NCBI GenBank assembly: GCA_963732095.1
Contig: CAVSZA010000054.1
Span: forward strand, 248,001-312,000
Reading direction: 5' to 3'
DNA from: AP-15 sp963732095
GTDB taxonomy: Bacteria; Pseudomonadota; Alphaproteobacteria; ATCC43930; CGMCC-115725
DNA length: 64,000 nt
Shown here: piece after piece, positions 52,140-61,545 of the stretch
How the letters are laid out: every line of letters starts with the position of its first letter
Position numbering within the stretch: position 1 is the stretch's first letter
The notes under the pieces: generated by a model
What the model was told of the DNA's origin: nothing
Database searches by the model: none
The model's input: only the letters and a program-made list of their open reading frames with translations
Translations under genes and position numbers: made by a program

Positions 52140-52589
52140 TCACAACCAGCTCTTCACCAATGCGCCGATCATAGCCGACGCGAGCTGCTCTGCGAGCGCA
52201 TTAATTACTCCATCCTTCACGGACGTTGCGAGTTGATCGGCCCACCCCGGTCCCGGTTGGATTTCCTCCTCGGCGGCTGCGGAGATGTATCCATGCTTTT
52301 CGAGCACATCGATGACTTTGCCGGGCGATGTGACGGCGCGATCGTACTCGACCAGCAGGCTCCCCGTGCTGGCGTTCGCCTTGGTTGATGTCACCCCTGC
52401 GAGTTGAGCGAGGTGAAATCGAGCTTCTTCGCCGGCGCGAGCATTGCCTTTCAGCCGGGCCGACCGAAGACGCAGCCTCCCCGGCAGGTAATGCGCGACA
52501 TCAATTTCCAACACGGGTGGGCGATCCCTGCCGTCGGCGAAAATGGGCGCACCCACATACGCTCCACTCAGATCGATATTGCTGATCAT
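52140..52589 (-). CDS. HMA-like (heavy-metal-associated type 2) protein
   Basis: A 149-residue protein. LEIDVAHYLPGRLRLRSARL and LAGVTSTKANASTGSLLVEYD match the HMA_2 pattern: a ferredoxin-like fold in which the H-xx-PGR-x-R motif replaces the CxxC of classical metal chaperones. The C-terminal 50 residues are helical (WADQLATSVKDGVINALAEQ). GGAGATGGACC precedes ATG 52589; the earlier in-frame ATG lacks a site. HMA_2 proteins are often found beside metal transporters, and mntH follows here, so a role in metal handling or transporter regulation is plausible but unproven. Confidence 0.7.
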   Translation of the reverse strand: MISNIDLSGAYVGAPIFADGRDRPPVLEIDVAHYLPGRLRLRSARLKGNARAGEEARFHLAQLAGVTSTKANASTGSLLVEYDRAVTSPGKVIDVLEKHGYISAAAEEEIQPGPGWADQLATSVKDGVINALAEQLASAMIGALVKSWL

Positions 52590-52692
52590 GGTCCATCTCC
52601 ATGCAGGCAACCGAGCGGTAGCCGGGGCGGGCCTGCGCTGAGCCGTCGATCTTTTCGATCAAATGCCCAAAGCCTGGCGGCCCGCTCCGTGG

Positions 52693-53967
52693 TCATCCCT
52701 GATAGAGCGGTAAGGTTTCCGGCTTATCCTTGGGCCACTTCGCGATCACCGCCGGGTCGATATTGAAGGTTGCGGCGACCATCGCGGACGGCGTGTGCGT
52801 CAACCAGTCGGACAAGGACACGTCCTGGAAAATGGGGCTTTTGAACACCTCGAGGAACTGTAACTCGGTGTTGCCGAGGTTCTTGACGTAGTGACCGTTG
52901 TTGCGCTTGACGTAGCCAATGTCGCCCGGATTGAAGTTCTGGGTCTGCGCTCTCGGGCCCGCAGTGAACACGCCCACCTGCGCCTTGCCTTTGATGTAGT
53001 ATTGCCATTCATCGGCATTGGGGTGCCAATGCAGCTCTCGCAGGCCGCCGGGGACGAGAGTCACGAGCGAGGCGGCGACGAATGTGTTGGCGAGGAAGTT
53101 CCGGCTGTCGGCGGTCTGCACCGTACCGCCGGGCCCCTGCCGAAAGAACGGTTTATCTTTGACCCCTTTTAAGGAGAAGGTGAACGGGTTTTTCGGGGGG
53201 CCTTCGGGGCCTAATACGGCCGCCTGGTCGGCGGCAAGCGGTCCCGGCAGCTCGCCCTGGAAAATGTAGCGATCCCAGACGGGTATTCTCGAGAAGGTGT
53301 CGGCTGGAACTTGGAAATTCTGGGCCAGGATCTCAGGCGGGGTGTGCGCGACAAAATCGGTCACCAGGAGGGTATTGAACTCCGATGCCCTTCCTTCATT
53401 GAAGGCGAGGATAAATTCGGTGCCGTTCTCGCCGATGCCCTGCAGCGAATGCGGATAGCCGGGCGGGAAGATCCACAGCTCGCCCTCGTTGACATCGGCC
53501 ACATAAGCTTGCCCCACCGGGTCGAGGATGGTGATGCGACACGTACCGTAGGTTACAAACGCCCATTCGGCAAATTCGTGCCAATGCAGTTCGCGTATGC
53601 CGCCCCTCGTCAGCCGCATGTTGACGCCGGCGATCGTATCCGAAATCTGGAAGTCGTACTGGGTCACCTGCCGCGCCCAGCCGCCGTTCTGAATCCGCTT
53701 GGCTGCGTTGTTGAACGATGCCCAGAACTGCTGCAGGTCGTTCGTGGAGGTGGCCGGCGGCGACACTGCGGCCGGGAACTGGTCGGCAATCGGCGGACTC
53801 TGCGGCCCCGGGTCCGTCAAACTGGCGGGGTTCGTTGCATTGACGGCCCCTTGCGGCGGCGTGTCCGGGTTGCCGAACCCTTGCGCCCGTGCCGACGAGA
53901 GAACCGACGCTGCGGCGAGCCCGCCGGCCCCGGCCCCCAGCAGGCCACGTCTTGACACATTGACCAT
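52693..53967 (-). CDS. secreted bicupin oxalate decarboxylase
   Basis: A 424-residue bicupin. A twin-arginine signal (VSRRGLLGAGAGGLAAASVL) predicts export folded with its metal. Both cupin domains have complete metal motifs: RELHWHEFAEWAFVTYG with PPGYPHSLQG in the first, and RELHWHPNADEWQYYIKG with NNGHYVKNLG in the second. Family members bind two Mn ions and convert oxalate to formate and CO2 (a few are oxidases). GGAGGTAGTC precedes ATG 53967. Mn supply by the neighbouring MntH fits the enzyme's cofactor, and formate could feed the FdhF-like enzyme encoded 9 kb away; both links are inferred. Confidence 0.88.
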   Translation of the reverse strand: MVNVSRRGLLGAGAGGLAAASVLSSARAQGFGNPDTPPQGAVNATNPASLTDPGPQSPPIADQFPAAVSPPATSTNDLQQFWASFNNAAKRIQNGGWARQVTQYDFQISDTIAGVNMRLTRGGIRELHWHEFAEWAFVTYGTCRITILDPVGQAYVADVNEGELWIFPPGYPHSLQGIGENGTEFILAFNEGRASEFNTLLVTDFVAHTPPEILAQNFQVPADTFSRIPVWDRYIFQGELPGPLAADQAAVLGPEGPPKNPFTFSLKGVKDKPFFRQGPGGTVQTADSRNFLANTFVAASLVTLVPGGLRELHWHPNADEWQYYIKGKAQVGVFTAGPRAQTQNFNPGDIGYVKRNNGHYVKNLGNTELQFLEVFKSPIFQDVSLSDWLTHTPSAMVAATFNIDPAVIAKWPKDKPETLPLYQG

Positions 53968-54150
53968 GACTACCTCCATTTTGAGACTCAATCGTAAAAG
54001 GGACACGTGCGGTCAGACAGTCGACGGCCGCATCGTGAGATATTGCCCGTCTGCGCGGGCTGTCGCCCTCGCGCATACGCTGTAGCGCCGAGGGTACACA
54101 GTCGCACCGCGAGCTCAGGGTCGGGCCGGCGGCGCGGATTTGTGTGAACA

Positions 54151-54573
54151 TTACCGATGCCTAAGCGCGGCCCCGGCACGGATGGCCGCGAGGACGCTCG
54201 ATCGAGTAAGCGGGCCTATCGGCTCGTGCGCCGGGACAAGGTGGTGGAGATCGCCTCGATCCGCTGTCCCGTCGATCGCAATCAAGCCAAGCCGGGGGTT
54301 CGCGCGAAGCAGCCGGACAACATGGTCCTCTGTGAACTCCTCGGCACCGGCGGGAACGATGATCACATCAATGCGCTTGGTGCGAGAAAAGGTGCCGAGA
54401 TCATCCGCTGCGACGAGCGCTCCCCTGACGATTGCTAGATCGGGTTCTGAGGCGATCGCTTGCTCGATGACTTCGCAAAGCATCCTCGGTAATCCGAAAA
54501 GCAGGATTCGGATGGTCGGCATCCTGTTGGCTGCTCGGCGGCCTCGCGACATCACGATGGAGTAAGTTGGCAT
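54151..54573 (-). CDS. response-regulator receiver-like protein without output domain
   Basis: A 140-residue protein. PTIRILLFGLPRMLCEVIEQ, then RIDVIIVPAGAEEFTEDHVV and RANPRLGLIAIDGTAD follow the beta-alpha pattern of a receiver domain. The usual phosphorylatable Asp in the third strand is replaced (IIVPAGAEE), so phosphorylation is unlikely. ATG 54573 is chosen because GGAAGAGTGTG precedes it; ATG 54522 is also possible. It lies 197 bases downstream of a NarL-type regulator gene on the same strand and may be an unphosphorylated partner or a decayed relative. Confidence 0.5.
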   Translation of the reverse strand: MPTYSIVMSRGRRAANRMPTIRILLFGLPRMLCEVIEQAIASEPDLAIVRGALVAADDLGTFSRTKRIDVIIVPAGAEEFTEDHVVRLLRANPRLGLIAIDGTADRGDLHHLVPAHEPIGPLTRSSVLAAIRAGAALRHR

Positions 54574-54769
54574 CACACTCTTCCGAGGGCATGAGCCACG
54601 GAGATCGGGTCGGGGATCCCGGACCGGTCCCCCGATCAAAGGATCTGATTACATGGACCGGAAAGGGGACCGCTCCGGCACGCGAGTGCGGCTGACCCAC
54701 GAGCAACTGTACGCGCGAGGGGGCTGGAGCGGCGCCCTCCAGGGAGCCGCTTCGGCCGTCACGGCATGG

Positions 54770-55441
54770 TCACGAGATGTGGAGAGTCCGATGGATACGG
54801 GCTGCAGCTTCGCTGCGGCTCGTCACCTGCAGCCGATCCAGTATATCGTGGACGTGATTCTTGACGGTGGACGTGCCGAGCGAGAGACGCCGCGCGATCT
54901 CCTTATTGGAGAGACCCTTGCCGAGCAGCAGCACGATCTGCTGTTGGCGTTGAGTTAGAACGCGTTCTAGCGACGATGGGAGGCTGCCGAACGCTGCGCG
55001 TCTCAAATGCTGAAAGAGACCGTCTGCGATGGCAACGGAACAGACTGTAGAGCCAGAAGCGACCTGCCGTGCCGCGCTGATCAAATCCTTGATCGAAGCG
55101 GTGCAGGGAACATAGCCCGAGAGACCAGCTTCGGCGCAGGCAACAACGTCCTCCGGGACATCGCTCACGCCAAACCCGAGGATGCGCGTCTGCGGTCGCT
55201 CTCTTATCAAGCGCGCCGCCACCGCGAGCGCATCCCGGGGGCTGGTATCAAGCAGCACGACATCGGGTGCTGCAGTCTCGATCTCGGCGACGAGGTTGTC
55301 GTCAGTATTTGCTATTCCAATGAGAGCGATAGCAGCCTCGTCAGCCAGACGATCGGCTATGGCATCGCAGTACAGTCGGATGCGACAGATCAGGAATACC
55401 AGTATCGGTGTCGACAGTTCGGAACCGCCAAATTCTGCCAT
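54770..55441 (-). CDS. LuxR/NarL-type response regulator
   Basis: A 223-residue two-domain protein. The receiver domain has APDVVLLDTSPRDALAVAA with the likely phosphoacceptor Asp and a Lys-position substitution at the end (GYVPCTASIKDLISAAR). The C-terminal LuxR helix-turn-helix reads LTQRQQQIVLLLGKGLSNKE then IARRLSLGTSTVKNHVHDIL, a strong match. No histidine kinase gene is in the neighbourhood. The gene seems monocistronic; the nearby receiver-like gene follows. Confidence 0.85.
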   Translation of the reverse strand: MAEFGGSELSTPILVFLICRIRLYCDAIADRLADEAAIALIGIANTDDNLVAEIETAAPDVVLLDTSPRDALAVAARLIRERPQTRILGFGVSDVPEDVVACAEAGLSGYVPCTASIKDLISAARQVASGSTVCSVAIADGLFQHLRRAAFGSLPSSLERVLTQRQQQIVLLLGKGLSNKEIARRLSLGTSTVKNHVHDILDRLQVTSRSEAAARIHRTLHIS

Positions 55442-55608
55442 TTCCGACCTCCCCAGAGGAACTTCGGCACTATATCGTTACCCATGCGAGCACCTTTGGC
55501 GGCGGTCACATCCGAAGATTTGTCGGACTGTCCGCACGAGCCTCTTTTGCTCGTACGAACGATCTCATGCCGGATTTCCGCGGGAAAAAATTAAAAGTCC
55601 CGGTAAAA

Positions 55609-56162
55609 TTATGGTTTTCGATTAGGCCGGAGTCCGCCGCGTGGAAGCAAGATCAGCGCGCCCGCCAGAGTGACCTCGGGATGAACCGTGCGGCGGTCGC
55701 CGAGCAATGCATTGGGGGAACAATCGTTTGATCGCGCGGGCGCTTTCGTTGCGTCGGGTGCTGACAAGCATCCGAGGCGCGGATGGAGCGAACGGCGGCA
55801 GTGAACCGGTAGCCGCGGCCGAACTCGGTCCGGATAAATTCGCGGTTTTCGCCAAGAGCTTTGCGCAACGCGGAGATCTGGACCTTGAGGTTCTCTTCCG
55901 CGACAACGATGCCTGGCCACACGCGGTTCATGAGCTCTTCTTTGGTGACGAGCGATCCGTCGGCCTCTGCTAAGGCCAGGAGGAGATCGAAACCCCGTGT
56001 CCCCAACTCGATCTCCACACCGTCGGCCACCAATTGTCGCCGGCGTAGCAGGACGCGGAAACGGCCGAATTCAAGCGTCGCGTCGACCGCGCCCGGGCCC
56101 GACGCGCCATTTGGCGGCGGGTTTTCACGGTAGGGGGCGGGCCTGGCGGGGCTCGTCGTTAT
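55609..56162 (-). pseudogene. OmpR-type winged-helix regulator fragment, start codon apparently ATA
   Basis: The frame encodes an OmpR/CadC DNA-binding domain: LEFGRFRVLLRRRQLVADG, GTRGFDLLLALAEADGSLVT, RVWPGIVVAEENLKVQISAL and FGRGYRFTAAV. It is followed by 45 residues without family resemblance and a stop, so the ATPase or sensor part expected after it is missing. ACGGAGGCCCCACG precedes an ATA codon where an ATG is expected (ATA ACG ACG AGC); the first GTG lies inside the domain. Together these suggest a decayed copy of a regulator like the one encoded divergently at 56370. Confidence 0.6.
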
Positions 56163-56369
56163 CGTGGGGCCTCCGTTTGGTTTATAGCCTGCAATTTGGT
56201 GCGGCCGCCCGCACCGGTCGCGTTAACGATTGTGAAATTTTGCAGGGACCGCCTTCGCAGCTTTTTGCGAGCACCGGGATCGCGGCAGAACGCCTGAATA
56301 GCTTGCTGTCGCGTTGCAAAATCGTTCGCGGTCTGTATGAATTGAGAGGCCCTTGAGGACGATTGCCCG

Positions 56370-59217
56370 ATGGATGAAGAAACCTTCGCCTTCGGATCGT
56401 TCCGCCTGATCCCCGCCCAACGCATGCTGCTTGAGGACGGGGAACCGCTGCGCCTCGGCAGCCGAGCTTTGGACATTCTGGTCACGCTCGTTGAGCGCGC
56501 CGGCGAGACGATCCACAAGGATCAGCTGATCGCTCGCGCCTGGCCCGATACAGTCGTCGACGAGGGGGCCCTGCGAGCCCACGTCGCCGCGCTACGCAAG
56601 GCACTTGGTGATGGCCGCGCGGGAAACCGGTATATCGCCAACATTTCGGGCCGGGGCTACAGCTTTGTCGCGCCGGTGACGCGCGAACAGCAACAGCCAG
56701 CAACCGCACCGCCGGACAGAGCCGTCGTGGGCGGCAATTTGCCGGTCCTGCTCACCCGCATCGTCGGCCGCGACGACATCATCGCGGCTTTGGCGGCACA
56801 GCTGACCCACCGCCGTTTTCTGACCATCGTCGGTCCGGGTGGGATCGGTAAAACCACGGTCGCCCTCGCCGTCGCCGAGAGGCTGAGCGCGTCCTACGAC
56901 GACGGCGCCTGGTTCGTCGGGCTGGCCTCACTGCCCGATCCGGACCTGGTAGCGAGTGCCCTCAGCACCGTGCTCGGAATCTCGCTGCCGGGCGCCAACC
57001 CGATATCGGGATTGGCCGGATGGCTCCGGGACAAGCGTGCGCTGATCGTGCTCGACAGCTGCGAGCACGTGATCGGCGCGGTGGCGGCAATCGCCGAGGC
57101 GATCCTCAAAGCAGCGGCGCGTGTCTCCATTCTCGCCACCAGCCGGGAGCCGTTGCGGGCCGAGGGCGAATGGCTGCACCGCCTCCCGTCACTGGAGCTG
57201 CCGCCACGCTCCGATGATCTGACACCCGAGAGGGCGCTGCAGTATTCTGCCGTCCAACTGTTCAACGACCGCGCCCGGGCGATCACGGATGGTTTTGCCC
57301 TGGACGGCGCCGATATCGCTCCGGTCATCGAGATTTGTCACAGGCTCGACGGGATGCCGCTCGCGCTCGAATTGGCGGCCGCGCGCGTCGACGTGTTCGG
57401 CGTCAAGGGCCTCGCCGCGCGGCTCGACGATCGCTTCGCTGTCTTGACAAGCGGCCGCCGCACCGCGCTACCGCGCCATCAGACTCTGCGCGCGGCAATC
57501 GATTGGAGCTACGAGCTGCTACCGGAAACCGAGCAGCTCATTCTGCGGCATCTTGCCGTGTTTCAGGGCGATTTCACCATCGATGCAGCGGCTGCGGTTG
57601 CCACCGACGACCGCATCGGCAGCGCCGATGTTTTCGAAGCGATCGCGAACCTCGCGGCAAAATCGCTGATTTCGACCGACATCAGCAGCGACGTGACTTA
57701 TCACCGCCTGCTCGACACGACGCGTGCCTACGCTCTGGAAAAGCTGAGCCAGAGCGGCGAGATCGCGCGCGGTCAGAGCGCTTCACGCAGAGTATTATCG
57801 CGATCTCTTCGAGCGGGCCGAAACCGAATGGGAGACGCGGCCCACAGCCGCATGGCTGGGCGATTACGGGCGCCAGATCGACAATTTGCGCGCGGCGCTC
57901 GACTGGGCGTTTTCGCCGGGCGGCGATGCATCGATCGGGGTGGCATTGACTGCCGCCGCGGTTCCCTTGTGGATGCATTTGTCACTAATGGAGGAGTGCG
58001 GCGGCCGGGTCGCGCAGGCTCTCGCCGCTATCGCGGCCGGATCGGGCCGGGACCAGCGCCGTGAGATGCAGCTCCACGCCGCGCTTGCGGCATCGCCGAT
58101 GTATACCAGAGATGCCGTTTCCGAGATCGACGCGGCTGGGACAAAGGCTCTCGAGATTGCGGAGAGCCTCGGTGACGCCGAGTATCAGTTGCGCTCGCTC
58201 TGGGGCCTGTGGTCCTTTTGCATCATCGGCGGCCAGCATCGCGTCGCTCTGACCCTGGCTCAACGGTTCTATACTCTGGCGGCGAGCCGGTCCGACCCGA
58301 ACGATCGCCTGATCGGCGAGCGAATGATCGGTACGTCGCAGCATCACCTGGGCGATTTGCTCAGCGCGCGGCGCCACATCGAGCGCGTGCTCGCCCACGA
58401 TGTCGCTCCCGCCCGGAAGTGGCAATTCGTTCGCTTTCAGGTCGACCCGTGGGTGGCGGCGCGGGCCTACCTTGCCCGGATCCTGTGGCTGCAGGGATTG
58501 CCGGATCAGGCAATGCGGACCGCCGAAACCAGTATCGCGGACGCGCGCGCGGCCAATCACACACTCTCGCTGGGTCTCGCTCTCGCCCTGGCGGCATGCC
58601 CGATCGCGCTGTGGGTCGGCGATCTGGCCGCGGCGGAACATTACGTGGAAATGCTACTCGACCATTCGACAAGACATGCGCTGGCGCGCTGGCGCGCTTT
58701 CGGCCTCGGCCATCAGGGAGTGCTCGCCATCCAGCGCGGCGATCTCAGCCTCGGACTACGGCTGCTGCGCGCCGGCCTCGACGAACCAGGCGCGGCCGGG
58801 TCCGCCCGGCGGCTCTTTACGTTCCATATGGCAGAGGCCTGGGGCCGGGCCGGGCAGATCGCCGACGGGCTCGCCGCGATCGATGAGGCGATCGTTCGCT
58901 CCGAGCGCACCGGGGAAGGACGCTGGGTAATTGCCGAATTGCTGCGCATCAAGGGCGAGCGTTTGCTGTTGCAGGGCGCGCCCGTAGCCGCGTCAACGGC
59001 CGAGGATCACTTCCGGCAGGCGCTCGACTGGGCGCGTCGGCAGGGAGCTTTATCCTGGGAACTGCGAACGGCCTCAAGTCTCGCGCGGCTTTGGAGAGAC
59101 CAACATCGCGTTAAGGAGGCGCGCGCGCTGCTGACCTCGGTTTACGCCCGCTTCAGCGAAGGTTTCGCAACGGCAGACCTGCAAGCGGCGAAGAGCCTGC
59201 TGGAGGAATTAGCATAG
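56370..59217 (+). pseudogene. winged-helix/ATPase/TPR transcriptional regulator, one frameshift
   Basis: Residues 1-105 are an OmpR-type DNA-binding domain (FAFGSFRLIPAQRMLLEDG, ARAWPDTVVDEGALRAHVAAL, GRGYSFVAPV). An NB-ARC/STAND-like ATPase follows with Walker A VGPGGIGKTTVALAVAER, Walker B ALIVLDSCEHV and the sensor ILATSREPL. At about 57760-57783 the frame changes; the next frame continues HAEYYRDLFERAETEWET and DNLRAALDWAFSPGG, then TPR-like helices to 59217. Removing one base gives a protein of about 948 residues, the normal size of this family of signal-sensing ATPase activators. As it stands the C-terminal sensor is lost or made separately. Confidence 0.8.
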
Positions 59218-59272
59218 ACAGAGACCAGGCTGGCCGCGGCTTTACGCTTTGACCAGAGCGGCAATCACAGCA

Positions 59273-59869
59273 TCAGCCGTCAGAGATCGCGTGCGCAAAG
59301 GTGGGCCCGTTGATTTCGTGCGCAGCATGCATCGCCTCGGGGCTGAATGCCGCTGTGGCATCCCGCACTAATGTCACGTGATAGCCGAGTTCTGCGCCGC
59401 AGCGGGCGGTGGCCTCGACGCAGGTATTGGCCAGCATTCCTACCACGATGATCTGTTCGATGCCGCGTTGCTTGAGCTGGAAATCGAGGTCGGTATTGGC
59501 AAATCCATTCTGGCCCCAATGTTGCTCGATCACGACGTCGCCCGGCTGGGGTATGAGTTCCGGATGCCACTCGCCGCCCCACATGCCCTCCCCGAAGATG
59601 GCGTCGCGATCGATCAGGGTCTGCCACGGGCCAGGATGACGCCATCCATCATAATTACCCTCGCGCCACCGTCGGTGCGGGACGTAGAACACCACGATGC
59701 CTGCGCGGCGGGCGGCCTCGACGAGCGCGCCCAGATGCGTCAGCAAATCCACGGATTCGGCGACCTCCTTGACTTGGGGCCACAGCTTGCCTCCATCGCC
59801 GAGCAAGTCATTATAGGGATTGACGAGCAGCAGTCCGGTCCGGTTCGCGGCATAATCGTCTAGTGCCAA
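59273..59869 (-). CDS. isochorismatase-like cysteine hydrolase with an altered active site
   Basis: A 198-residue isochorismatase-fold protein. The nucleophile region is VVGMLANTCVEATARCGAEL with Cys in NTC. EQHWGQNGFANTDLDFQL corresponds to the region that usually supplies the catalytic Lys, which is not evident here. The N-terminal strand reads GLLLVNPYNDLLGDGGKLW where relatives have LIDPYND; the catalytic Asp is Asn17, encoded AAT. Family members hydrolyse amides, vinyl ethers or related bonds. With Asp replaced the enzyme may be inactive or use another mechanism. It stands alone. Confidence 0.75.
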   Translation of the reverse strand: MALDDYAANRTGLLLVNPYNDLLGDGGKLWPQVKEVAESVDLLTHLGALVEAARRAGIVVFYVPHRRWREGNYDGWRHPGPWQTLIDRDAIFGEGMWGGEWHPELIPQPGDVVIEQHWGQNGFANTDLDFQLKQRGIEQIIVVGMLANTCVEATARCGAELGYHVTLVRDATAAFSPEAMHAAHEINGPTFAHAISDG

Positions 59870-60582
59870 GACTTTCTCCCAAACTCACATCGCATATCGG
59901 TGTAGCTCAACAGGGGGACCTCGCCGATCATCTGTTGTGGTGGTGCCCATGACATGTTTCCCCGTGCTCGTTCTCGTGGTTGGCAAAAATCGCGGCGCCT
60001 GCGGCAGCCAAACTCGAATCGCATGGCGAGGACATTGCTGTCCCTCTCCTCGCGTCGGGTGCTGAGAAAATGGGAGGGTCTCGCTGTCGCGAGAAATTAA
60101 GAGTTGTGAATTTCTGTCATGCGCGTTGAAAGCGCGCGGAACTCAGGAGTTCTCGGCTACACCGGCCAGTTTCAGGCTGAAGCTGCGCCCATCCACGTCG
60201 GTCAGCCTCAGAATGGTGTTCCCACCCGCGGGCGGATGAACGTTCGGCTCCGGCGGCAACGTAATGGTCGCCATTGCCGCCCATCTCGGCGACGATACGA
60301 CGACATCCCGCAGCGGACGCAGTCCGGTGGTCCACGGCCCACGTCATCGACGACCAGCCGCGGCTTTCAAATTCCCATTGCTCCAGCGCGCGGCACCGCT
60401 GTACCCATACCGGCCCGCGGTTTCCTCCCCTGAGGCTTATCAGACGCCTGCCTCGGAGCACGCCGCACTGTCTTTTGTCGGGCAGGCATCTGATAACCCC
60501 TAACAGATTGCAACTATGTCGATGCTGCGAAAACGTGGGAGAATAGCCCAAGATGAGTTCGCTACAGCAGTGGAGAGACGCT
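59870..60582. other. intergenic stretch with one possible small frame
   Basis: About 710 bases between the divergent isochorismatase-like and secreted-protein genes. It includes the small minus-strand frame described at 60143-60274. No RNA gene or mobile element was recognised; the longer minus-strand frame 60117-60728 has no protein-like features. Confidence 0.4.
60143..60274 (-). CDS. possible 43-residue protein or gene remnant
   Basis: The frame MATITLPPEPNVHPPAGG then NTILRLTDVDGRSFSLKLAG and VAENS-stop has amphipathic beta-strand character unlike the random frames around it. In-frame sequence upstream of the ATG (WTTGLRPLRDVVSSPRWAA) also looks coding, back to a stop. It may be the C-terminus of a decayed gene whose earlier part is shifted. 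No ribosome-binding site is evident and no family is recognised. Confidence 0.3.
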   Translation of the reverse strand: MATITLPPEPNVHPPAGGNTILRLTDVDGRSFSLKLAGVAENS

Positions 60583-61467
60583 ATGCGGCTTTTCAACACG
60601 GCTTTAGCTTTGTTATGTCTGACTCCCACTACAGTCGCGGACGCGGCAGATGATGCTACGAGGTCCGACGGGGCGCAGGCCAGCTTCGACGCCGAGAGGA
60701 AGGATGCCAACTCGGCTAACAATCCCATCGAGCCGAAACTTACTGTGGAATACTGGAATTTCTACGCGCCGTCCCTGAACAATTTGAGCGGCGATGCCGA
60801 GAATGGTGAAGGTCGGATTTTGATCCCCTTCCAGATCAACAGCGTTCAGCAGATCTTCCACATCGACCCTCCGGTCGTCACAAACCCGACGGCGAAAACT
60901 GGACCGCGTACTGGGCTCGGCGACACACAAATCTACAACCTAACTCTTTTCACGCGTGACATTGGCCTCTACGAACACGAGCCAATCACCTTCGGCATTG
61001 GACCGCTCATTGCGGTTCCGACAAACACCAACACCAATTTCGGCACAAACAGCCTGCAGGCCGGTGCTGCAGGCGTCATCCTCGCGCCCCAAGGTTGGGG
61101 TCTTCTGGGGGTGTTGCCGACCTATCAGCGCACGGTGTCCGGGGCCAGCACTCAGCTGACCACCGTGCAGCCGACCGTATTCTACAATCTCCATGACGGA
61201 TGGTATCTGCGCTCGACGGCCATCATGCGTTTCGACACCAGCACCCACACGACAAGCATCCCTGTCGGGCTCGGCGCCGGAAAGGTGATCCATCTGGGTG
61301 GGGGCTACACGCTGAATGTCTATGCTGAGGCTCAACCATCCGTGTATCGCTCCGGGACGGGCGCGCCAAATTTCCAGATTTTCACCGGCGTCCACTTACA
61401 ATTCCCGCCGAGCTTCACCAGCAGCTGGAAATTGTATTCTCCGGGCGCTGACGTTATGTCGCGTTAA
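60583..61467 (+). CDS. secreted outer-membrane-type protein of unknown function
   Basis: A 294-residue protein with a signal peptide (LFNTALALLCLTPTTVADA). The mature part has alternating-strand blocks: ANNPIEPKLTVEYWNFYAPS, GRILIPFQINSVQQIFHIDP, GLGDTQIYNLTLFTRDIG, ITFGIGPLIAVPTNTNTNFG and VIHLGGGYTLNVYAEAQPSV. The pattern resembles outer-membrane proteins annotated as transporter, neuromedin U or phenol-degradation MetA-like, none with a proven role. GGAGAGACGCT precedes ATG 60583; an in-frame ATG at 60553 is too far from the signal peptide. The decayed porin gene follows 78 bases downstream and could have shared its operon. Confidence 0.7.
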   Translation: MRLFNTALALLCLTPTTVADAADDATRSDGAQASFDAERKDANSANNPIEPKLTVEYWNFYAPSLNNLSGDAENGEGRILIPFQINSVQQIFHIDPPVVTNPTAKTGPRTGLGDTQIYNLTLFTRDIGLYEHEPITFGIGPLIAVPTNTNTNFGTNSLQAGAAGVILAPQGWGLLGVLPTYQRTVSGASTQLTTVQPTVFYNLHDGWYLRSTAIMRFDTSTHTTSIPVGLGAGKVIHLGGGYTLNVYAEAQPSVYRSGTGAPNFQIFTGVHLQFPPSFTSSWKLYSPGADVMSR

Positions 61468-61545
61468 ATTGGCTCGTGGAATTCAGCCGGTGAGACTCCG
61501 TTTTAGCCCGACGAAGTCGAGCTGGCACAAGGAGGCGCCATCGCC

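Noticed and set aside
60117..60728. Minus-strand frame of 203 codons
   Set aside because: It runs antisense through the signal peptide of the secreted-protein gene and has no family features; only the short frame at 60143-60274 looks protein-like.
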